Origin: Promethearchaeota archaeon
GTDB lineage: Archaea > Asgardarchaeota > Lokiarchaeia > Sigynarchaeales > SOKP01
Direction of reading: 5' to 3'
Assembly (NCBI GenBank): GCA_030620005.1
Contig: JAUXAJ010000014.1
Coordinates: forward strand, 1-36,749
Length of the DNA: 36,749 bases
Each line of letters opens with the position of its first letter. Within the stretch, counting starts at the first letter, position 1. The notes under the pieces were generated by a model. It saw only the letters and a program-made list of their open reading frames with translations. It had not been told where the DNA came from and made no database searches. The translations under genes were made by a program, and so were the position numbers. Positions 34,167 through 36,749 of the stretch are shown piece after piece.

Positions 34167-35141
34167 ATGAAAATTAGACTAGATAAAAATGAAATGCCAA
34201 AACCACCACCAAAGGAAGTTATTGATGCCGTGAAAGAAAGCGTAGAAAATATAAATCGCTACACGCCTCAAGGTAAAGTTAACGAATTAATCGATTTGCT
34301 CTCTGCCTACGCTAAAGTTCCTAAAGAATCGTTATTTTTGAGTTTTGGTTCGGATGTTTTAATAAAAGAGTTTATATTTCTCTTTTCAAGAGGGAGGCAG
34401 GTCATCTTGGCAGATCCATCTTTTTATTTAATTAAAAACGCCGCACAAAATACATCTTCTCCAATACTACAAATAAGGTTGAAAGAGCCTGAGTTTAAAC
34501 TTTCATTAGCTGCAATAATGGACGAAATCAACAAACCAACATTAATCGTGTTAGACAACCCCAATAATCCAACGGGAAGTTTGATCATAAACCAAAACGA
34601 TGTTAAAGCTCTTTTAGATAATGAAAATGTAATCTTATTAATTGACGAGGCTTATTTCGAATTTTCAAACGTTACCTACGCTCAAATGGTAAGAGAATAT
34701 CAGAATCTAGCAGTAGTAAGAACTTTAAGCAAGTCTTTTGGATTAGCAGGGTCTGGGATTGGATACTTAATAATGGCGGATTTAATTAAAGAAAAATTTA
34801 AAGGTCTTGAAGTAATGCTCCCCTACCCAAGTATAATTGCGGCAATACACGCTTTAAGGAATAAAGATTACACGATAAAATATATTGAGGAAATGAAACA
34901 AGAAAAAAAGAGAGTCATGAATTTTCTTTTAAATTTAGGAATTACAGTATACGAAAGTCATGCAAATTTTCTTTTAATGAAAACAAAATTCCCAGATATC
35001 CCTCAAATGCTTGCGAAACATGACATTTTTATCTCAAATTTATCGAATTATTCGTTAAGTCCTGAACATATTAGAGTTACCGTGGGTTCTAAGGACGAAA
35101 ACGATTATTTTTTAAACACAATTAAGAATTTTATAACATGA
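34167..35141 (+). CDS. histidinol-phosphate aminotransferase-like PLP enzyme
   Basis: I choose ATG 34167 (324 aa) over a TTG five codons upstream because GGTG lies eight bases before the ATG. Motifs follow HisC order: IRLDKNEMP (3-11), RYTPQG (31-36), LSFGSDVLI (58-66, phosphate cup), NPNNPTG (131-137), IDEAYFEF (159-166, Asp160 pairs with the pyridine N), and TLSKSFGLAGSGIGY (186-200, PLP lysine 189), ending RVTVGSKDEN. It uses glutamate as the amino donor; HisC acts on imidazole-acetol phosphate but relatives use aromatic amino acids or cobalamin precursors. No other his genes are nearby, so the substrate is uncertain. It is about 20 to 30 residues shorter than typical HisC. Confidence 0.8.
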   Translation: MKIRLDKNEMPKPPPKEVIDAVKESVENINRYTPQGKVNELIDLLSAYAKVPKESLFLSFGSDVLIKEFIFLFSRGRQVILADPSFYLIKNAAQNTSSPILQIRLKEPEFKLSLAAIMDEINKPTLIVLDNPNNPTGSLIINQNDVKALLDNENVILLIDEAYFEFSNVTYAQMVREYQNLAVVRTLSKSFGLAGSGIGYLIMADLIKEKFKGLEVMLPYPSIIAAIHALRNKDYTIKYIEEMKQEKKRVMNFLLNLGITVYESHANFLLMKTKFPDIPQMLAKHDIFISNLSNYSLSPEHIRVTVGSKDENDYFLNTIKNFIT

Positions 35142-35209
35142 TTCATTATCACGATTCTATCTCGCCTAACCCCCCTCTGCACCGAGTTAAAATGTAATTT
35201 ATCACGAGT

Positions 35210-35863
35210 CTATAAGTGTATTTTTTTACTCTTTTGAGCGAAAATATATCGCAAAACATGGAAGTGATGTTCAATTTCCCCGTGATTTTCTTCTTCTTCC
35301 GTAAGTCCAGTCTCAATTATTGAATAATCGATAAAATGATTCGTTAAATCATCTTCGGTGAAATAATGAATAGATCTTCTGGGTTTACTTTCGAACGTGC
35401 TATCTTCGACTTTTTTACCTTTACCAAAACTTGTTTCTTCTTCTGAAAATGCTACAAAAAACACAAATCCGTCTTTTTCCAATTGAGCATGACAATTTTT
35501 CAAGAATTTCATCCTCTCATCTCTAAGAAATAAATGCAAAACGTTAAAACAGTAGATGCCATCGTAGAGATCGTCGTTAAATGGCATGTCCAGAATCGAC
35601 CCTTTAATAAAGTTTGTTTTAGGGTCAAATTTTTTCGCAATTCTAAATGCTATATCAGAAATTTCTATACCTGTTACTTCAAAATTTTTATCTGAAAATA
35701 CTATTGAATTCCTTCCATATCCAGCCCCCGGTATTAATACTTTCTTAACATCATACCTTATAAATAATTCAAGAGCAAGTATTGCGGTATTGCTCGGTGA
35801 TTCCCCCCAAATTTTTCCTTCATTAGAGAATCTTTTGTTCCAATAATTTTTATTCGCTGATAT
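35210..35863 (-). CDS. class I SAM-dependent methyltransferase, apparent ATA start
   Basis: The minus frame is open from the end of the upstream gene to TGA/TAA at 35210, 217 codons from ATA 35861-35863. The first ATG (35585-35587) would remove the SAM-binding core. From ATA: a KNYWNKRFSNEGKIWGESPS opening seen in TPMT/TehB-like enzymes (shown here in part), motif I VLIPGAGYGRNS (about 43-54), acidic motif II VTGIEISD, GSILDMPF (motif III) and YDGIYCFNVLHLF (motif IV), then HxxFxV at the end. AGGAG lies six bases before ATA, overlapping the stop of the cyclophilin-like gene, suggesting translational coupling. The substrate is unknown. ATG-to-ATA mutation is an alternative explanation. Confidence 0.7.
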   Translation of the reverse strand: MSANKNYWNKRFSNEGKIWGESPSNTAILALELFIRYDVKKVLIPGAGYGRNSIVFSDKNFEVTGIEISDIAFRIAKKFDPKTNFIKGSILDMPFNDDLYDGIYCFNVLHLFLRDERMKFLKNCHAQLEKDGFVFFVAFSEEETSFGKGKKVEDSTFESKPRRSIHYFTEDDLTNHFIDYSIIETGLTEEEENHGEIEHHFHVLRYIFAQKSKKIHL

Positions 35864-35864
35864 C

Positions 35865-36248
35865 TTAGTCTCCTTTTTTTATAGTTCCCTTAAAGGAGGA
35901 GAATTGCTTAAAAACGGTTGGGTCACCTTCAATCTTGGCAAATACGTTAACCGCCGAGGCTGCTTTAGGTTTATCGTTAGTACTTGCAGGTGTCCTTCCA
36001 AAAAAAATGGCAATCCCATTTCCTTGAATCCAATATCCAATATCACCGACATCGCATTCGATTTGTGAATTTTCTTCCTCAATTTCAATGGATAAACCCG
36101 AGCAGTATAATTCTTCTCCCCACCTTTTCAAATCTATTTCTAATGGTAAGCGATCCCATATCGCCTTGCATGTTTTAGGATTCTTATCGTTTAGTAATTT
36201 CGCTTTTATTTGACCAATTTTATCGTTTTCAATAATTATATATTCCAT
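35865..36248 (-). CDS. cyclophilin-like fold protein (PF04126 type)
   Basis: The protein has 127 aa, typical of this family. It shows PKTCKAIWDRLPLE (24-37), RWGEELYCSG (42-51), DVGDIGYWIQGNGIAIFFGRTPAS (66-89; visible as GDIGYW and IAIFFGRTPAS) and AASAVNVFAKIEGD. The family is a small beta-barrel related to cyclophilins found in archaea and bacteria, without proven isomerase activity. The stop codon overlaps the ribosome site of the methyltransferase gene, so both are co-translated. ATG 36248 is followed by a strand-rich start MEYIIIEND. The confidence in the fold is high and in function low. Confidence 0.85.
   Translation of the reverse strand: MEYIIIENDKIGQIKAKLLNDKNPKTCKAIWDRLPLEIDLKRWGEELYCSGLSIEIEEENSQIECDVGDIGYWIQGNGIAIFFGRTPASTNDKPKAASAVNVFAKIEGDPTVFKQFSSFKGTIKKGD
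35870..35874 (-). promoter_or_regulatory. Shine-Dalgarno AGGAG for the ATA-start methyltransferase
   Basis: AGGAG on the minus strand, six bases before ATA at 35863; it overlaps the last codons of the cyclophilin-like gene, whose TAA lies in the spacer. Confidence 0.55.
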
Positions 36249-36367
36249 GATAATCTCAAGACCATTTTCAAGTTGATTATATAAGATTAATGCGCATTCT
36301 TATTTAAACAAGATCTAAACCTAAGGATTCTTAATAAAATTCATGATCCATAAAGTTAATCAAAATT

Positions 36368-36469
36368 TTAATAAAATAATTTATGAAAGAATATCCGATC
36401 CTCCAAGAAAGACCTTACTTTTTCCACATTTTTAATTTGTTTAATAATTTCAGCTGTATATTTTACCAT
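36368..36469 (-). pseudogene. small ORF or relic, 33 aa
   Basis: The minus frame from ATG 36467-36469 reads MVKYTAEIIKQIKNVEKV, SFLEDRIFFHKLFY, then stops. It follows the decayed ORF at the right edge and may be its continuation in another frame. Nothing else is seen in 36249-36367. Confidence 0.25.
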
Positions 36470-36749
36470 GACTGCTCAAGAAAGCACCTTCTCTTTAGGG
36501 AGGTGATGAATTGAGCATGAAGAGAATTCACTAAATTGTCGCACTCCCTTGTTTTAAAAACGTTCAAAATATATTTTAAATAATTCATTCTCTTTGGTCG
36601 GATAACCAATGACTTCAAAAAAAGGGAAACGAATTCTACCGATGGAATAGCGGGAAGTTAAGCCTTTGGAGAAAGTGTAAGACTCGGCACGATTCCCGAA
36701 TCTTGTCGAGCTGTTTTCGGTGAATTAGGAATCCACTTGCTTTATTTAG
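36463..36749 (-). pseudogene. decayed ORF entering from the right edge, one in-frame stop
   Basis: The minus frame reads WIPNSPKTARQDSGIVPSLT to SPKA, then TAA (36658-36660), then LPAIPSVEFVSLFLKSLVIR, MNYLKYILNVFKTRECDNLV and on to CFLEQSW-stop (36463-36465). It is more GC-rich than neighbouring spacers. I do not recognise the family. It might belong to a dispersed repeat or mobile element, but no inverted repeats or transposase motif are visible in this window. Confidence 0.35.

Noticed and set aside
36497..36532. GGAGGTGATG followed by ATG/TTG on the plus strand as a gene start
   Set aside because: The frames after it stop within 2 to 8 codons, and the minus strand reads as protein here.
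36640..36700. 5S rRNA-like motif GGGAAGTTAAGCC preceded by GAATAGC
   Set aside because: The motif matches the 5S loop B/helix II region, but no helix II partner or terminal helix I could be found at the right spacing, and the minus strand reads as protein across it.

Overview
The window looks like a piece of an Asgard (Lokiarchaeia-like) archaeal genome. It is AT-rich and has archaeal gene styles: oligo-T terminators and few long operons. It encodes eukaryote-flavoured families typical of Asgard archaea: a Rab/Ras-like small GTPase next to a longin/roadblock-like protein with winged helices, a coiled-coil protein with a PCI-like winged helix, leucine-rich-repeat (LRR) proteins, a WD40 remnant, and the first 56 codons of an archaeal FEN-1. 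No rRNA, tRNA, CRISPR array or intact insertion sequence was recognised. The taxonomic call is inference from gene content.

Layout. 1-3.8 kb: a membrane HExxH metalloprotease, then a minus-strand block with a CoiA-like nuclease, a 106-aa unknown, FEN-1 and WD40 fragments, and a 185-aa conserved unknown. 3.9-7 kb: a large coiled-coil/PCI-like protein and broken genes. 7.2-8.2 kb: a tandem methylglyoxal-synthase-fold protein. 8.3-11.5 kb: a truncated CPBP protease, a frameshifted helicase-N-terminus-like fragment, an HEPN protein that seems to start at ATA, and its small partner. 11.6-12.5 kb: a TPR protein. 12.6-17 kb: the centrepiece, an NLR-like receptor (helical N-terminus, zinc ribbon, DUF4062-like domain, STAND NTPase, about 23 LRRs) interrupted by one in-frame TGA in the first near-identical 69-bp LRR unit. 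17-19.5 kb: an unknown gene, an SDS22-like LRR protein and LRR, coiled-coil and longin relics. 19.5-21.1 kb: GTPase plus longin/winged-helix pair. 21.3-26.4 kb: metabolic genes (CocE-like hydrolase, BKACE, URO-D-like protein, 3-hydroxyacyl-CoA dehydrogenase). 26.6-31.8 kb: a membrane-anchored GH123/DUF4091-like protein and a GPH sugar symporter. 31.9-36.2 kb: a serine-hydrolase relic, a second hydroxyacyl-CoA dehydrogenase, an MBL-fold hydrolase, a HisC-like aminotransferase, and a cyclophilin-like gene overlapping a methyltransferase that also seems to start at ATA. The right edge holds a decayed minus-strand ORF.

Two themes stand out. First, 8.3-19.2 kb resembles a defence/recognition island (helicase fragment, HEPN, NLR-like STAND-LRR, more LRRs) with many broken genes. 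Second, 21-34 kb is a catabolic region (beta-keto acid cleavage, hydroxyacyl-CoA oxidation, glycan handling and sugar uptake) with tidy oligo-T terminators. All function calls come from reading motifs; no database search was possible.
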